A DNA stretch of 46,040 bases, taken from assembly GCA_026393275.1 (NCBI GenBank), contig JAPLAM010000052.1, forward strand, positions 1-46,040. Direction: 5' to 3'. Below, piece after piece: positions 7,211 through 16,437 of the stretch (the stretch's first letter is position 1; each line of letters starts with the position of its first letter). The position numbers and the translations under genes are program-made. The notes below the pieces were generated by a model. It searched no databases. It was not told the DNA's origin and saw only the letters and a program-made list of their open reading frames with translations. The stretch is from Arthrobacter sp. Its GTDB lineage: Bacteria > Actinomycetota > Actinomycetes > Actinomycetales > Micrococcaceae.

Positions 7211-7288
7211 GGCGTCACGGTAGCTAACCCGGACAACGACGGGGTTAACAGGCGGGGTACAGCAGGTGAGCTAAAGAAGCAACGCGGC

Positions 7289-10200
7289 TCAGCGCAGGAC
7301 GATGTCCACCGGGTTGGCTTCGGACCGCCACCGTCCCTCCGAGCCGGGTCCCGGGGCGATCACCGGGGCCGTGAGGACCCCGGAGCGGTTGGTGCGCTTG
7401 TCCCGGAGGATCTCGGTAACCGAGCCGAGGTGCCGGGACAGGTCGATCACGTTTTCCGGCGCGGCCAGGAGCAGCTGGAAGCCGAACTCATGCAGCGCCT
7501 TGATGCCCGCGCCGGCGAATTCCTCCGAGGCCAGCACGAAGGCCTCGTCCATCATCACGGTGCCGTAAGTGGTGAAGCCTTGCTCGGCGATGCCCAGCTG
7601 GTAGCTCAGCGCAGCGGCCATGATGAAGGCGGTAAAACGCTGCCGTTCACCGCCGGACATCGAGCCGGTGTCCGCGTGCATGAACACCTCGGTCTTCCCT
7701 GCCCGGCCCTTGCCGCCGTCCTTCGCCGCCGCTTTGGAACCGGGACCCCGCACCTCGCGGTGCTCCTTGCACTGGATGAACAAGTGCCCGCGGACATCCA
7801 GCACCTCGGCACGCCAGCGCCGGTCCTCAGGGGTCTGCGACCCGAGCCGCTTCACGAGCGTTTCGAGCGACTTGTACCGGTTGGTGAGCTCGGCGTCGTC
7901 TTCCGTTTCCGTACCGGCGGCGACGGCGGCCGTCGCTGCAGCCCTCCCCGGCCGGGCGTGCCGGACCTTCAGCGCGTTCTGGATGGCATCCTTGAACTGC
8001 TTCGCGGTAGCCGGCAGGGTCTGCTTAATATGGAGCTCCAGGAAGCTGCCTTCGTGGAAGTTGACCTCGGAGAGGATGCCGTTCAGCGGCAGGATGCGGC
8101 TCGTGATGGAGCGGCGCTCCTCGTCCAGCAGGTGCAGCAGCGTACTGAAGGACTCATGCGTGCGCTGGTTGAAGAACTGCCGGAACTCGGCTTCCTGCGC
8201 CGGAAGCCCGTCGCTGACAATCGCGTGGTAGCGGGATTCGAACTCGCCGGCGGCCCCGATCGAGGTGCCGTGGTCCGCGGAAATCGCCGTTCCCCATTCG
8301 CGGACGAAGCCCTCGAAGATGCGGGTGAGCCGCTCGGAGGTGCCCTGTCCGCGGGACTCGGCCGCGTGGAGCTCGGCCAGCAGCCGGGTCCGGACCTGGT
8401 TGGCGAGGTTGTCCAGCTCGTGCATTTCGACCAGCTCGCCGAAGCCCGTGAAGTAGGGTTCCAGCGCCGTGACAGTGGCGTCCGACGGCGGCTGCTGCGC
8501 CAGGCGCTGCCGCGCCGCGTCCAGCAGAGAGTCCGCCGCAGTGAGCTGCGCGTCGAGGGCCTTGTACTCGCTTTGGAGCACGGCCGCGGCCTCGGTGCTG
8601 GACTGGTGCTTGTGCCGGGCGGCTTCGATGTTGGCGCGCAGCGGCTCGAGGTCCGCCTGCGCGGCGAGGGCATCCTTGAGCCGCTGCTCAATCCTGGCGA
8701 GCTCCTCGGCGGCAACCACTGCGGACACCTGCTCCCATGGCCGGTGGTCATCGGCCACGCGGCGCAGCGCATCGAGTTGGCGGGTCATGCCCTGGTGCGA
8801 CTCTTCCCGGCTTTGCGCCAGTTCGGCGGCCTTCGCGAGCTCCTGCCGGAGCTCCTCAACCTGCGCGGCCACCACCTCAAGCTTGGCGGCGTTGTCGAAG
8901 CCGAGCACGTAGTCCTGCCGCGAGGTGAAGCGGTCGTCCTTTTCCACCGTGTGGCGGTTGCGCTTGACCACCCCGCCCAGGCTCAGGCCCTTGTCCAGCC
9001 GGGCCAGCTCGCCCGGATCCTCCACGCAGGGGTAGGCAAAGTCGAGGGCGATCCGCTCCCGGATCCACTCGCCGGCCGCTGCGAAGGAGGTGCCGGCCGG
9101 TCCTGCGGTGAGGATGTCCAGCTTGGTCAGCAGATCGCCGTCGGCCGCGTCCTCCACGGCCAGCGCGCCGCCGGCGAGCGGCTTCGAAATGTCCACCGCG
9201 CGCAGCGCCCCGCGGACCGGGTGGTCGTTGAGGTAACGGGTGACGGTGGCAAAGTGCTCGCCGGGCACCAACAAGGTGGTGGCCAGGCTGCGCAGGGCGC
9301 GCTCGGCGGCCGGCCGCCACTGTTCGTGGCCCTCCGCGAGGTCGATCAGTTCACCGCCGAAGGGCATTTGCTCCTCGGGAATGCCGGTGGCCGCCGCGAT
9401 GGCGCTGCGGTTTTCAATGCTCGACGGCGGCAGCAGGGACTTGCGGGTCTTGAGCGAGAGGAGTTCCTGCTGGGCCGCGGCGAGCTCCCGCTTCCGGGTC
9501 GCGTGGCCGTCGAAGGCTTCGAAGCGAAGCTCCTTGAGCGCCTCCGAGTCGTCCCGCAGCTCGGCCGAACGTGCGGCCGCGTGCTCGTGCGCCTGCTCCC
9601 AGCCCGCGGGCGTCCACTCAAGCTCCAGGCCGGCGTCGGTCAGCGCCTTGCGCGCCGCTTCCTCGACCTGTTCACGGAGCTTCAGTCCCACCCGGGCGTT
9701 CTCCAGCGACTGTTCGATCGCGGAGATCGCGTTGCCGCCCTGGTTGTTGTAGTCCGCCTCCAGCTCGCGCAGTTCCTTGGCCAGACCGTCGCGGACGCCG
9801 CGTTCGGCGCCGAGCTGCCGGGCCTTGTCCTGCGCAAGCGCCTTGAAGCGTTCCAGGGTCGTGCCGTGCACGCTGACGGCCAGTTGCTGCTTATAGGCCT
9901 CGAATTCCTCGCCCGCGAGGTCCCGCAACCGGTTCGCGTCCAGCAGGGACTGGGCATACTCCTTGTTCAATCCGGGGACGGGCGCCAGCTGGTCGCGCTG
10001 CTGCCGGACGTCCTCGAGCCGCTGCCGGATGGACATGAGGTTGCTGAATTCCTCGACGACGTCGTCCGCGGCGGCCAGCGTGGCGGGCGCATCCAGGACC
10101 TGGTCGCGGAAGAAGGTATTGACGCTGCCGCCCAGGCCCTTACCGGCCTGGATCACGCGGAGCAGCGGCAGGGCCTGGTCCGAGTTGATGCCCAGCAGGC

Positions 10201-10798
10201 GCCGGAAACGCTCGGCGAAGGCCTTGTGGACGTCAAAGATTTGGGCATCCGGGAATATCCCGTCCAGCGCCGACTTGGTGAACCGCTTCTCCGCGATGCC
10301 CTCCAGCGCGGCCAGGTCCAGCGGCTTGTTGTCGATCAGGTAGAACCGGCCAACACTGGACTCGGTCCCGTTCTTGGGCACGTCGAACAACGCCGAGATG
10401 GTCACCCGGGTGCCCGCGGCGTTGTCGAAGGTCAGCCCGACGGCGGACCAGGTCGCCCCGGGGCGCTGGAATGCACTGGCCGAGCCCTCCCCAACAGCCT
10501 TATCGCCTACCTTGCCGCGCATGTACGTGAAAGTGGTCCGTTTGTCCTCGACCGCGCCGCCGGCACGCTGGGCGGCAGCCTCGTTGGAGCGCGGCCGGGC
10601 GTCGAACACCCGCAGCATCGCATCGAACAGCGTGGACTTGCCGACGCCGGAATTGCCGGTCAGCAAGGTGCCGTTGCGGTCCACGAGCATTGTGTGGGCG
10701 CCATGGAACGTGCCCCAGTTGACCACTTGGACCAGGGCTAGGCGCATCTGGCCGGGGTTGGTGAGTTCGCCTAGCGGCAGCATGGTCGCGATGCTCAC
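7289..10798 (-). CDS. jetC: SMC-like ATPase JetC/MksB of a Wadjet-type condensin
   Basis: 1169 residues with an ABC-type head split by long coiled coils. Walker A is GNSGVGKST (residues 48-56). The C-terminal half carries the SGGERQ signature (near 1048) and Walker B TVMMDEAF (near 1080-1087), then [12 protein letters not shown]. Glu/Arg/Leu-rich coiled-coil segments fill roughly 280-420 and 640-780 around a hinge-like middle. JetC/MksB is the DNA-extruding motor that, with JetA and JetB, recognises circular plasmids. It starts with GTG, overlapping the jetB stop (GTGA). The C-terminus appears intact. A basic, Ala-rich insert ([17 protein letters not shown]) lies near the second head half. 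The long reading frame on the opposite strand is a codon-usage shadow. Confidence 0.88.
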   Translation of the reverse strand: MSIATMLPLGELTNPGQMRLALVQVVNWGTFHGAHTMLVDRNGTLLTGNSGVGKSTLFDAMLRVFDARPRSNEAAAQRAGGAVEDKRTTFTYMRGKVGDKAVGEGSASAFQRPGATWSAVGLTFDNAAGTRVTISALFDVPKNGTESSVGRFYLIDNKPLDLAALEGIAEKRFTKSALDGIFPDAQIFDVHKAFAERFRRLLGINSDQALPLLRVIQAGKGLGGSVNTFFRDQVLDAPATLAAADDVVEEFSNLMSIRQRLEDVRQQRDQLAPVPGLNKEYAQSLLDANRLRDLAGEEFEAYKQQLAVSVHGTTLERFKALAQDKARQLGAERGVRDGLAKELRELEADYNNQGGNAISAIEQSLENARVGLKLREQVEEAARKALTDAGLELEWTPAGWEQAHEHAAARSAELRDDSEALKELRFEAFDGHATRKRELAAAQQELLSLKTRKSLLPPSSIENRSAIAAATGIPEEQMPFGGELIDLAEGHEQWRPAAERALRSLATTLLVPGEHFATVTRYLNDHPVRGALRAVDISKPLAGGALAVEDAADGDLLTKLDILTAGPAGTSFAAAGEWIRERIALDFAYPCVEDPGELARLDKGLSLGGVVKRNRHTVEKDDRFTSRQDYVLGFDNAAKLEVVAAQVEELRQELAKAAELAQSREESHQGMTRQLDALRRVADDHRPWEQVSAVVAAEELARIEQRLKDALAAQADLEPLRANIEAARHKHQSSTEAAAVLQSEYKALDAQLTAADSLLDAARQRLAQQPPSDATVTALEPYFTGFGELVEMHELDNLANQVRTRLLAELHAAESRGQGTSERLTRIFEGFVREWGTAISADHGTSIGAAGEFESRYHAIVSDGLPAQEAEFRQFFNQRTHESFSTLLHLLDEERRSITSRILPLNGILSEVNFHEGSFLELHIKQTLPATAKQFKDAIQNALKVRHARPGRAAATAAVAAGTETEDDAELTNRYKSLETLVKRLGSQTPEDRRWRAEVLDVRGHLFIQCKEHREVRGPGSKAAAKDGGKGRAGKTEVFMHADTGSMSGGERQRFTAFIMAAALSYQLGIAEQGFTTYGTVMMDEAFVLASEEFAGAGIKALHEFGFQLLLAAPENVIDLSRHLGSVTEILRDKRTNRSGVLTAPVIAPGPGSEGRWRSEANPVDIVLR

Positions 10799-11883
10799 TC
10801 GGCTGCCTCCGCTTGCTGGGTGTGGTCGGCTATCGCGGCATCACCGGACACATGCTCTGCATGCTCGCTCGTTCCGCCCCTCGGACTCCCTTGCCTCGCA
10901 AGCTCGGCCAGGGGACCCTGTCCGAGTGGGCCCAGCTTAAACGCATGCTGCCGCATGTCCCCGGCGCTGCCGCTGTCGTTCGGGTTCAGGAGCGACGGCG
11001 GCGATGCCGCCCAGGGAGTGGCATCGGGCCTGTCGGAGCCGGGCGGCTCGCTGCTTGCAGCGGAGCCGCCCGGCGAAGGGGCGGGGGCGGCATCGCCGTC
11101 GTCGTCCGAGTCGTCCTCTGCTGGGCTGTCGCTGTCGAGTTCGAGGAGGGGTTCTGTTCCGGTGGGGTCGGTGCTGGCGGCGATTAGGGCTTCGATTTGG
11201 GACGGGATGTCGCCGATGTTTTCGAAGGGGAGGGCCAGCGGGAGGGCGTTGGAGATGGTGTAGACCTCGTCCAGGCCCGTGGTGAGGAGCAGTTGGCGGG
11301 CCAGGAGCTTGGTGATGGCGCGGTTGACGACGTCGGAATCGCGCAGGGCATCCTGCTGGCCGGCGGGCTGGTAGTGGGCGACAAGGTCGGCCAATTCCTC
11401 GCGCGTGATCGTGGGGTCGGTCTGGGCGGTAACGTGGCGGTCCAGGAGCAGGCGCAGGCGCAGCAGCACGATGGTTTCGACCCGGCTCAGGGCACGCTGC
11501 TGGCGCAGGATGCTGGAGCGGGTACTGCCGCCGATCGCTTCGGGGTCCACCGGGCGCAGCACGGCCACCTTGCGTTCATGATCCAGCTGAAGCGTCAGGA
11601 ACAGCTCGGAGAGGCGGCTGCGCAGGATCAACTGGTTGTCCAGCAGGGTGGTCCAGAGCTTTTCGTCCCGGCCGCCGTCGATGTAGGGGCCCTTGAGGAG
11701 TTTCACGAGCGCCTGGCGCACCTTCATCGGGAGCACGCCGGTGTCCCCCGGGAAAAGCGCGGCGCCGTCGACGAAGGTGTCCCGGGGGGTCACGGTGAAG
11801 GGATCGGTGTGAACGTGCTCCGGTTCGGGCGCGGGCTCGTGCTCCCGTTCCGTGCCGGGCGCTTCCTGGGCAAGTTCGGTCAT
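10795..11883 (-). CDS. jetB: JetB/MksE subunit (DUF4194) with long acidic C-terminal tail
   Basis: 362 residues. Residues ~40-235 form the DUF4194/MksE winged-helix core: [27 protein letters not shown], then [21 protein letters not shown], then [16 protein letters not shown]. From about residue 240 the protein becomes acidic and low-complexity ([19 protein letters not shown]) and Pro/Ser/Gly-rich, with no fold I can name; this tail is unusual because DUF4194 proteins are normally near 200-250 residues. The ATG at 11883 follows AAAGGAT in the end of jetA, 2 bases after its stop. Longer upstream readings overlap jetA and are not used. It should bridge the JetA kleisin and the SMC heads. Confidence 0.85.
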   Translation of the reverse strand: MTELAQEAPGTEREHEPAPEPEHVHTDPFTVTPRDTFVDGAALFPGDTGVLPMKVRQALVKLLKGPYIDGGRDEKLWTTLLDNQLILRSRLSELFLTLQLDHERKVAVLRPVDPEAIGGSTRSSILRQQRALSRVETIVLLRLRLLLDRHVTAQTDPTITREELADLVAHYQPAGQQDALRDSDVVNRAITKLLARQLLLTTGLDEVYTISNALPLALPFENIGDIPSQIEALIAASTDPTGTEPLLELDSDSPAEDDSDDDGDAAPAPSPGGSAASSEPPGSDRPDATPWAASPPSLLNPNDSGSAGDMRQHAFKLGPLGQGPLAELARQGSPRGGTSEHAEHVSGDAAIADHTQQAEAAE

Positions 11884-11885
11884 CT

Positions 11886-13334
11886 TCAATCCTTTTTGAG
11901 CGTGACGACGGGCAAGTACGCGGTGCGGGCGGAACCGTCGATCTGGTCGAAGTCCAGTGCCGCCCAGGACCCGCGGTCGAACCCGGCGCCCTGGTGCAGC
12001 GCGTGCGAGAGCAGGGCACGGATGGAGTTGATGTGGCGTTCCGTCTCCGGCAGCTGCTCCCACGCCTCCGCCAGGGTGGACACCCCGGCGAAGGCGGTAC
12101 GGATCGCCTCGGGGCTGGCCTTGCCGGTACGCGGCGAGCGCACCCGGTCGGAGTCGCTGAACGCGATCGGGTCCGCCAGTTTCGGCGGCGCGGCAAACTC
12201 GTCCGGGTCGAAAAGCTTGACCATGGCCAGGGATTCGAAACCGGCGTTGAAGAGCACGGGGCCGCGGACCAGGCCTGGGCGTTCGCGCTCGTAGGGCAGC
12301 GAGCGGATCGCCTGCTCGGCCTCGCGCAGGACCTTGCGGAGCCTGACGGACTGGCGGTAGTCGTCGCTCTGGACGTAAGTGTTCAGGCTTTCGCTGAGCT
12401 TCCCGTAGATCCGCTGGATCTGGCTGTGCTGGCTGCGCAGTTCCGCCACCAGGTTCTTCAGCGTCTCGCGCTCATCCTGGCTGAGCTCGTCGGCGAACTG
12501 CCGGCTGAGCACCTCCCCGATCGCGGAACGGAAGCGCAGTTGCTGCTGCGGATCCTCCAGGAACGCGGTGAAGGACCGGAATGTCCTGCCTTCCGGGCTC
12601 TGCCGGAGCCGTTTGTCCGCCTCCAGCACCTGCGCCATGGTGGCGCCCTTGCTGAGGGATTCCTCGATGATCTGGTTCCGGAGCTCGCCGACGAGTTCCT
12701 CGATCCGGTCCCGCATCTTCTTGTAGTCCGCAGGCAGGCTCGCGGCGAGGTCCAGGATGTTGCCGGCCGCTTCGACGGCTTCCTCGTCGTCGAGCAGCCC
12801 GTCGAACTCGCCCGAGCTGATCTCCTCGATCAGCTGCCGGCGTTCGCCGATCTCCTCTTCCAGGGAGACCAGCCGGGCGCTCTGGTCCGGGTTGGTCTCG
12901 TTGGCGAGCTTCTCGACGTCGCCCAGCAGCGTGCCGAGCCGTGAACCGTTCAGCGTGGAACGGTCGCTCGAGAGGCTGTCCAGGAAGGCCAGGACACGGG
13001 CCGCGGGCTCGGTGACCTCGTAGACGATCTGGCCGGACTGATTGCGCCGGGTCAGGAAGTTCTTGCGGGTCCACTCGTCGCCGAAGCCCTTGCCGTTGGC
13101 GGAGCCGCCCAGTCCCGGATCCTGGCGGCGGAGTTGCTCCAGGAAGGCGTCGACGTCGGCGTGGAACTGTTCCAGCGGCAGTTGCGGCCGGGTGCGGGTG
13201 AAGGAGGCCTGCAGCACGGCGATCACCCACGGCGCCGAGCGGGTCAGGGCCCAGGCCGGGCCCTTTGTGAGGAGTTCGAGGTCCCGGAGCCGGGCGCTGA
13301 TGGCGTCGGCGGAGGACAGGGCGGAACGGGACAC
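11886..13334 (-). CDS. jetA: JetA/MksF kleisin-type subunit (DUF3375)
   Basis: 482 residues matching DUF3375: N-terminal [30 protein letters not shown], then [34 protein letters not shown], a coiled-coil middle ([32 protein letters not shown]), and a C-terminal part rich in charged helices. It is the kleisin of the Mks/Wadjet complex, linking the two SMC heads. The start is the GTG at 13334, with AGGAG upstream. It is the first gene of the operon jetA-jetB-jetC, whose joints are a 2-base gap and a 4-base overlap, so the subunits are likely made in fixed proportion. The divergent neighbour is a small exported peptide gene. Confidence 0.88.
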   Translation of the reverse strand: MSRSALSSADAISARLRDLELLTKGPAWALTRSAPWVIAVLQASFTRTRPQLPLEQFHADVDAFLEQLRRQDPGLGGSANGKGFGDEWTRKNFLTRRNQSGQIVYEVTEPAARVLAFLDSLSSDRSTLNGSRLGTLLGDVEKLANETNPDQSARLVSLEEEIGERRQLIEEISSGEFDGLLDDEEAVEAAGNILDLAASLPADYKKMRDRIEELVGELRNQIIEESLSKGATMAQVLEADKRLRQSPEGRTFRSFTAFLEDPQQQLRFRSAIGEVLSRQFADELSQDERETLKNLVAELRSQHSQIQRIYGKLSESLNTYVQSDDYRQSVRLRKVLREAEQAIRSLPYERERPGLVRGPVLFNAGFESLAMVKLFDPDEFAAPPKLADPIAFSDSDRVRSPRTGKASPEAIRTAFAGVSTLAEAWEQLPETERHINSIRALLSHALHQGAGFDRGSWAALDFDQIDGSARTAYLPVVTLKKD

Positions 13335-13482
13335 GCAGTTCTCCTATCGCTGCCGAGGTGGGGTCGGGCAGCGGACTAAAGAAAACTGCCAACTACAAGG
13401 TTAACGCAGCGCTTCCGAAATCACCGTTGTACCTGTCGCTCCGCGGGAGCACACTGGAAGGACCACGTGGGAGGAGAGTGAC

Positions 13483-13662
13483 ATGCGGACCAAGACTGCA
13501 TGGATCATAGGTGCGGCGTCGACGGCGGTGGTCCTCAGTAGCGCCTCGGTGGCCGTCGCGGCAGACGGCCTGCTGGGTCCGAACGTTCCGGTGCCCGGCG
13601 TGAGTATCGCGCCGCACCCGACCGACACGCCTGAACCGGACGACGCCGGTCTGCTCCCCTGA
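13483..13662 (+). CDS. small exported peptide, unknown function
   Basis: 59 residues starting at an ATG preceded by GGGAGGAGAG, an excellent ribosome-binding site. Residues 1-27 read as a signal peptide: basic MRTK, hydrophobic core, and a VAVAA-type cleavage region before ADG. The remaining ~32 residues are Pro- and Asp-rich (VPVPGV, then PTDTPEPDD) with no cysteine. I do not recognise a family. It is divergent from jetA, with 148 bases between the starts. It is below a 60-residue cutoff and easily left unannotated. A chance ORF is unlikely given the ribosome-binding site and signal peptide. Confidence 0.6.
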   Translation: MRTKTAWIIGAASTAVVLSSASVAVAADGLLGPNVPVPGVSIAPHPTDTPEPDDAGLLP

Positions 13663-13875
13663 GCGGCGCGGTCGGGTGACGGCCCCGCCATCGCGATGCC
13701 CGTGTGGCACCTGTTGCTGGTGAGGTTTTCGCGACCTCACCGTGACCTACGCCCGGGTAGCATTTCGATCCCGTATCAAGCGCCCCCGATGCGCCCCGCG
13801 ACTCTGGCTGGGCTCCCCTCCTGCACCCTACGCTCGGGCTACTGATTCAGCCGAAGCGACGGTGCAGGAGGAAGA

Positions 13876-14190
13876 ATGCAGTTCGATCCAAGCGCGGTGG
13901 AAACGGGCACCATGGTGTTCCTCGGAACGCTGCTTTTCGCCCTATTGATAGGTCTCTTCATCCTGACCGCGGCCTTCGCGGCGTTGGCACTGCTGGGGGC
14001 GAGCCGGCTGGCTTGGTTTGTTGCGGCCAATGCCCTGCTCGGCCTGGTCCACGGCATCAACGGCGCCTGGGACCGGGTGCTTCACCATGCCGCTGCGGTG
14101 GAGCTCCCCGGCGATTTTCCTGGCGACTTAATCGGGCAGCCCTCCCCTAGCACCGGCACCTACCCGCGAGTAGTATTGCGGGACAGCTGA
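13876..14190 (+). CDS. small membrane protein, unknown function
   Basis: 104 residues. An ATG is preceded by AGGAGGAAGA. Two hydrophobic segments are evident, about residues 13-40 (VFLGTLLFALLIGLFILTAA) and 40-60 (ALALLGASRLAWFVAANALL), followed by a His-containing amphipathic stretch and a hydrophilic tail. No family recognised. It lies 64 bases upstream of the acyl-CoA dehydrogenase gene on the same strand, so it may share a transcript with it. The 213 bases before it hold no gene I can support. Confidence 0.6.
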   Translation: MQFDPSAVETGTMVFLGTLLFALLIGLFILTAAFAALALLGASRLAWFVAANALLGLVHGINGAWDRVLHHAAAVELPGDFPGDLIGQPSPSTGTYPRVVLRDS

Positions 14191-14223
14191 AGGGTCCTCC
14201 ACCCGCGGCGGATCCAGGGCTCG

Positions 14224-14240
14224 AGCCGGCCAACCCGGCT
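14224..14240 (+). promoter_or_regulatory. hairpin just before the acyl-CoA dehydrogenase RBS
   Basis: AGCCGG (14224-14229), 5-base loop, CCGGCT (14235-14240), immediately followed by AGAGGAG and the GTG start at 14255. It could be a translational control hairpin or the end of the preceding transcript. Confidence 0.3.
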
Positions 14241-14254
14241 AGAGGAGATGCCCC

Positions 14255-16270
14255 GTGAGCTCCGCCGTCGATAACCCAGCCACCCAGGATCCAGCCGCCG
14301 AAACCCCCGCCGCCGAAGTTCCGGTGGCCACCCAAAAGATCGGCTCCGAGGCCACCGCCGCCGATGCCCGGGCCGTCGCGGAAGCCGCGCGGGAGACCAG
14401 CTGGGACCGACCCAGCTTCGCCAAGGGCCTCTACCTTGGCAGCTTCGACCTTAGCCTCGTCCACCCGTGGCCGCAGGCGCCGGCGGACGACGTCGAACGC
14501 GGCGAAGCGTTCATGGAGCGGCTTACCGAGTACTGCCGGACGATGTCCGGCCGCACCATCGAGCGCGACGCCAGGATCCCCGACGAGTACCTGTCCGGAC
14601 TGGCAGCCCTCGGCGTCTTTGGCATGAAAATCCCCCGCGAATACGGCGGCCTGGGCCTATCACTGGTGTACTACGGCCGGGCGCTGGCGTTGCTGGGCTC
14701 GGTGCACCCCAGCCTCGGCGCCCTTCTTTCCGCGCACCAGTCGATCGGCGTTCCGGAGCCGGTCAAGGTCTTTGGCACGCCGGAGCAAAAGCGGGAGTAC
14801 CTGCCCCGGTGCGCTTCCGGCGCCGTCACTGCGTTCCTGCTCACCGAGCCCGACGTCGGCAGCGACCCGGCCCGGATGGGCAGCACTGCCGTCCTTTCCG
14901 AGGACGGCGGAAGTTACCTGCTGGACGGCGTGAAGCTGTGGACCACCAACGGCGTCATCGCGGAACTCGTGGTGGTGATGGCGCTGGTCCCCGCGCACAC
15001 CGACGCGGACGGAACCGAACGCCAGGGCGGCATAAGCGCCTTCATCGTGGAAATGGACTCTCCCGGCATCACCGTCGAGAACCGCAACGCCTTCATGGGA
15101 CTGCGTGGCATCGAGAACGGCGTCACCCGCTTCCACCAGGTGCGGGTGCCTGCCGCGAACCGGCTGGGCCGCGAAGGCCAAGGCCTGAAAATCGCGCTCA
15201 CCACGCTCAACACCGGACGGCTGTCCATTCCCGCGCTCTGCGTGGCCTCCGGCCGCTGGAGCCTGAAGATCGCCCGCGAGTGGTCCAACGCCCGCACCCA
15301 GTGGGGCCGTCCGGTGGGCCAGCACGAGGCGGTGGGCAAGAAGATCGCCTTCATCGCCGCCAGCGCGTTCGCCCTGGACGCCGTGTTCGAACTGTCTGCC
15401 GAGCTGGCCGACGCCGGGCAGAAGGACGTCCGGATCGAGGCCGCCCTCGCCAAGCTCTGGTCTACCGAAATCAGCTGCCGGATCGCCGACGAACTGGTGC
15501 AGATCCGCGGCGGCCGGGGCTTTGAAACGGCCGACTCGCTGGAGGCCCGCGGCGAGCGCGCCGTCCAGGCCGAACAGCAGTTGCGGGATATGCGGATCAA
15601 CCGCATCTTCGAGGGCTCATCGGAAATCATGCGGCTCCTGATCGCGCGCGAGGCCGTGGACGCCCACCTGGCCGCCGCGGGCGCCCTCGCGTCCGCTGAC
15701 GCCAGCCTCTCCGACAAGGCAAAGGCCGCCGTCGGCGCTTCCGGTTTCTACGCAAGGTGGCTGCCGAAGCTGGTGGCAGGCACGGGCATGGATCCGCGCG
15801 CCTACGGGGATTTCGGCCGGCTCGGCAGGCACCTGCGGTTCGTGGAACGGGCCTCGCGGCGGCTGGCCCGGCAGACGTTCTACGGCATGGGCCGCTGGCA
15901 GGCCAAACTCGAGCACAAGCAGGCCTTCCTGGGGCGGATAGTGGACATCGGCGCCGAACTGTTCGCGATGGCGGCGTGCTGCTCGCGGGCGGAGATGCTG
16001 CTGCGGACCTCCCCCGAACGCGGCGCCTCGGCCTATGAGCTCGCGGATGCCTTCTGCGAGCAGGCGCGGGTGCGGGTCGAGGAGTATTTCGACCAGCTCT
16101 GGCGCAACACCGACGACGGCGACCGCGCCCTGACCCGCAGGGTGCTTGCCGGGGACTACGAGTGGCTCGAGGCCGGCGTGCTCGACCAGTCCGAAGGGAC
16201 CGGGCCGTGGATTGCGGACGCCAGTCCGCGCGCCTCGGTGAAGGAGAACCTGCACCGAAAGTACCGCTGA
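14255..16270 (+). CDS. acyl-CoA dehydrogenase family protein with C-terminal extension
   Basis: 671 residues, against the ~380-400 usual for acyl-CoA dehydrogenases. An Ala/Pro-rich N-terminal ~60 residues is followed by the dehydrogenase core: FGMKIPREYGGLGLS, LTEPDVGSDPARMGS, DGVKLWTTNG, ARTQWGRPVGQHEAVGKKIA, and IRGGRGFETADS with RIFEGSSEIMRLLIAREAVD near the C-terminal end of the core. About 180 further residues, mostly helical, follow. The core removes hydrogens from the alpha and beta carbons of an acyl-CoA, reducing FAD. The long form resembles very-long-chain-type or FadE-type enzymes with an extra helical domain. GTG start with AGAGGAG upstream. Substrate not evident. Confidence 0.88.
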   Translation: MSSAVDNPATQDPAAETPAAEVPVATQKIGSEATAADARAVAEAARETSWDRPSFAKGLYLGSFDLSLVHPWPQAPADDVERGEAFMERLTEYCRTMSGRTIERDARIPDEYLSGLAALGVFGMKIPREYGGLGLSLVYYGRALALLGSVHPSLGALLSAHQSIGVPEPVKVFGTPEQKREYLPRCASGAVTAFLLTEPDVGSDPARMGSTAVLSEDGGSYLLDGVKLWTTNGVIAELVVVMALVPAHTDADGTERQGGISAFIVEMDSPGITVENRNAFMGLRGIENGVTRFHQVRVPAANRLGREGQGLKIALTTLNTGRLSIPALCVASGRWSLKIAREWSNARTQWGRPVGQHEAVGKKIAFIAASAFALDAVFELSAELADAGQKDVRIEAALAKLWSTEISCRIADELVQIRGGRGFETADSLEARGERAVQAEQQLRDMRINRIFEGSSEIMRLLIAREAVDAHLAAAGALASADASLSDKAKAAVGASGFYARWLPKLVAGTGMDPRAYGDFGRLGRHLRFVERASRRLARQTFYGMGRWQAKLEHKQAFLGRIVDIGAELFAMAACCSRAEMLLRTSPERGASAYELADAFCEQARVRVEEYFDQLWRNTDDGDRALTRRVLAGDYEWLEAGVLDQSEGTGPWIADASPRASVKENLHRKYR

Positions 16271-16306
16271 CCAGCCAATATGCCTGGGCTGTGAGGACAC
16301 AACAGA

Positions 16307-16326
16307 ATAGTAAGCATCCTTGCTAT
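16307..16326. promoter_or_regulatory. 20-bp imperfect palindrome, operator-like
   Basis: ATAGTAAGCATCCTTGCTAT reads nearly the same on both strands, with 16 of 20 positions symmetric. It stands 112 bases before the membrane protein gene at 16438 and is A/T-rich in a GC-rich setting. It is likely a regulator binding site or part of a promoter for that gene. Confidence 0.4.
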
Positions 16327-16437
16327 CGACGCCTCCGCCGTGGTTAGGTGGAGGCAAGACCTGATGACGGTCGAAGCATTGCAGTGCCCGGCTCAAACTA
16401 GTGAGCCTGGGTCAATCAATGAAAGCGAGCAGCCATC

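Noticed and set aside
7211..7288. Possible remnant of jetD
   Set aside because: Only 78 bases, with stops in the frames I read and no resemblance to a JetD terminus.
7430..10741. 1103-residue open frame on the plus strand
   Set aside because: It is the exact antisense of jetC, with composition set by the codon usage of that gene (Gly/Arg/Leu/Val-rich, no domain). jetC has clear ATPase motifs.
13742..13948. 68-residue plus-strand frame before the small membrane protein
   Set aside because: It overlaps that gene in another frame, lacks a ribosome-binding site and has no recognisable feature.
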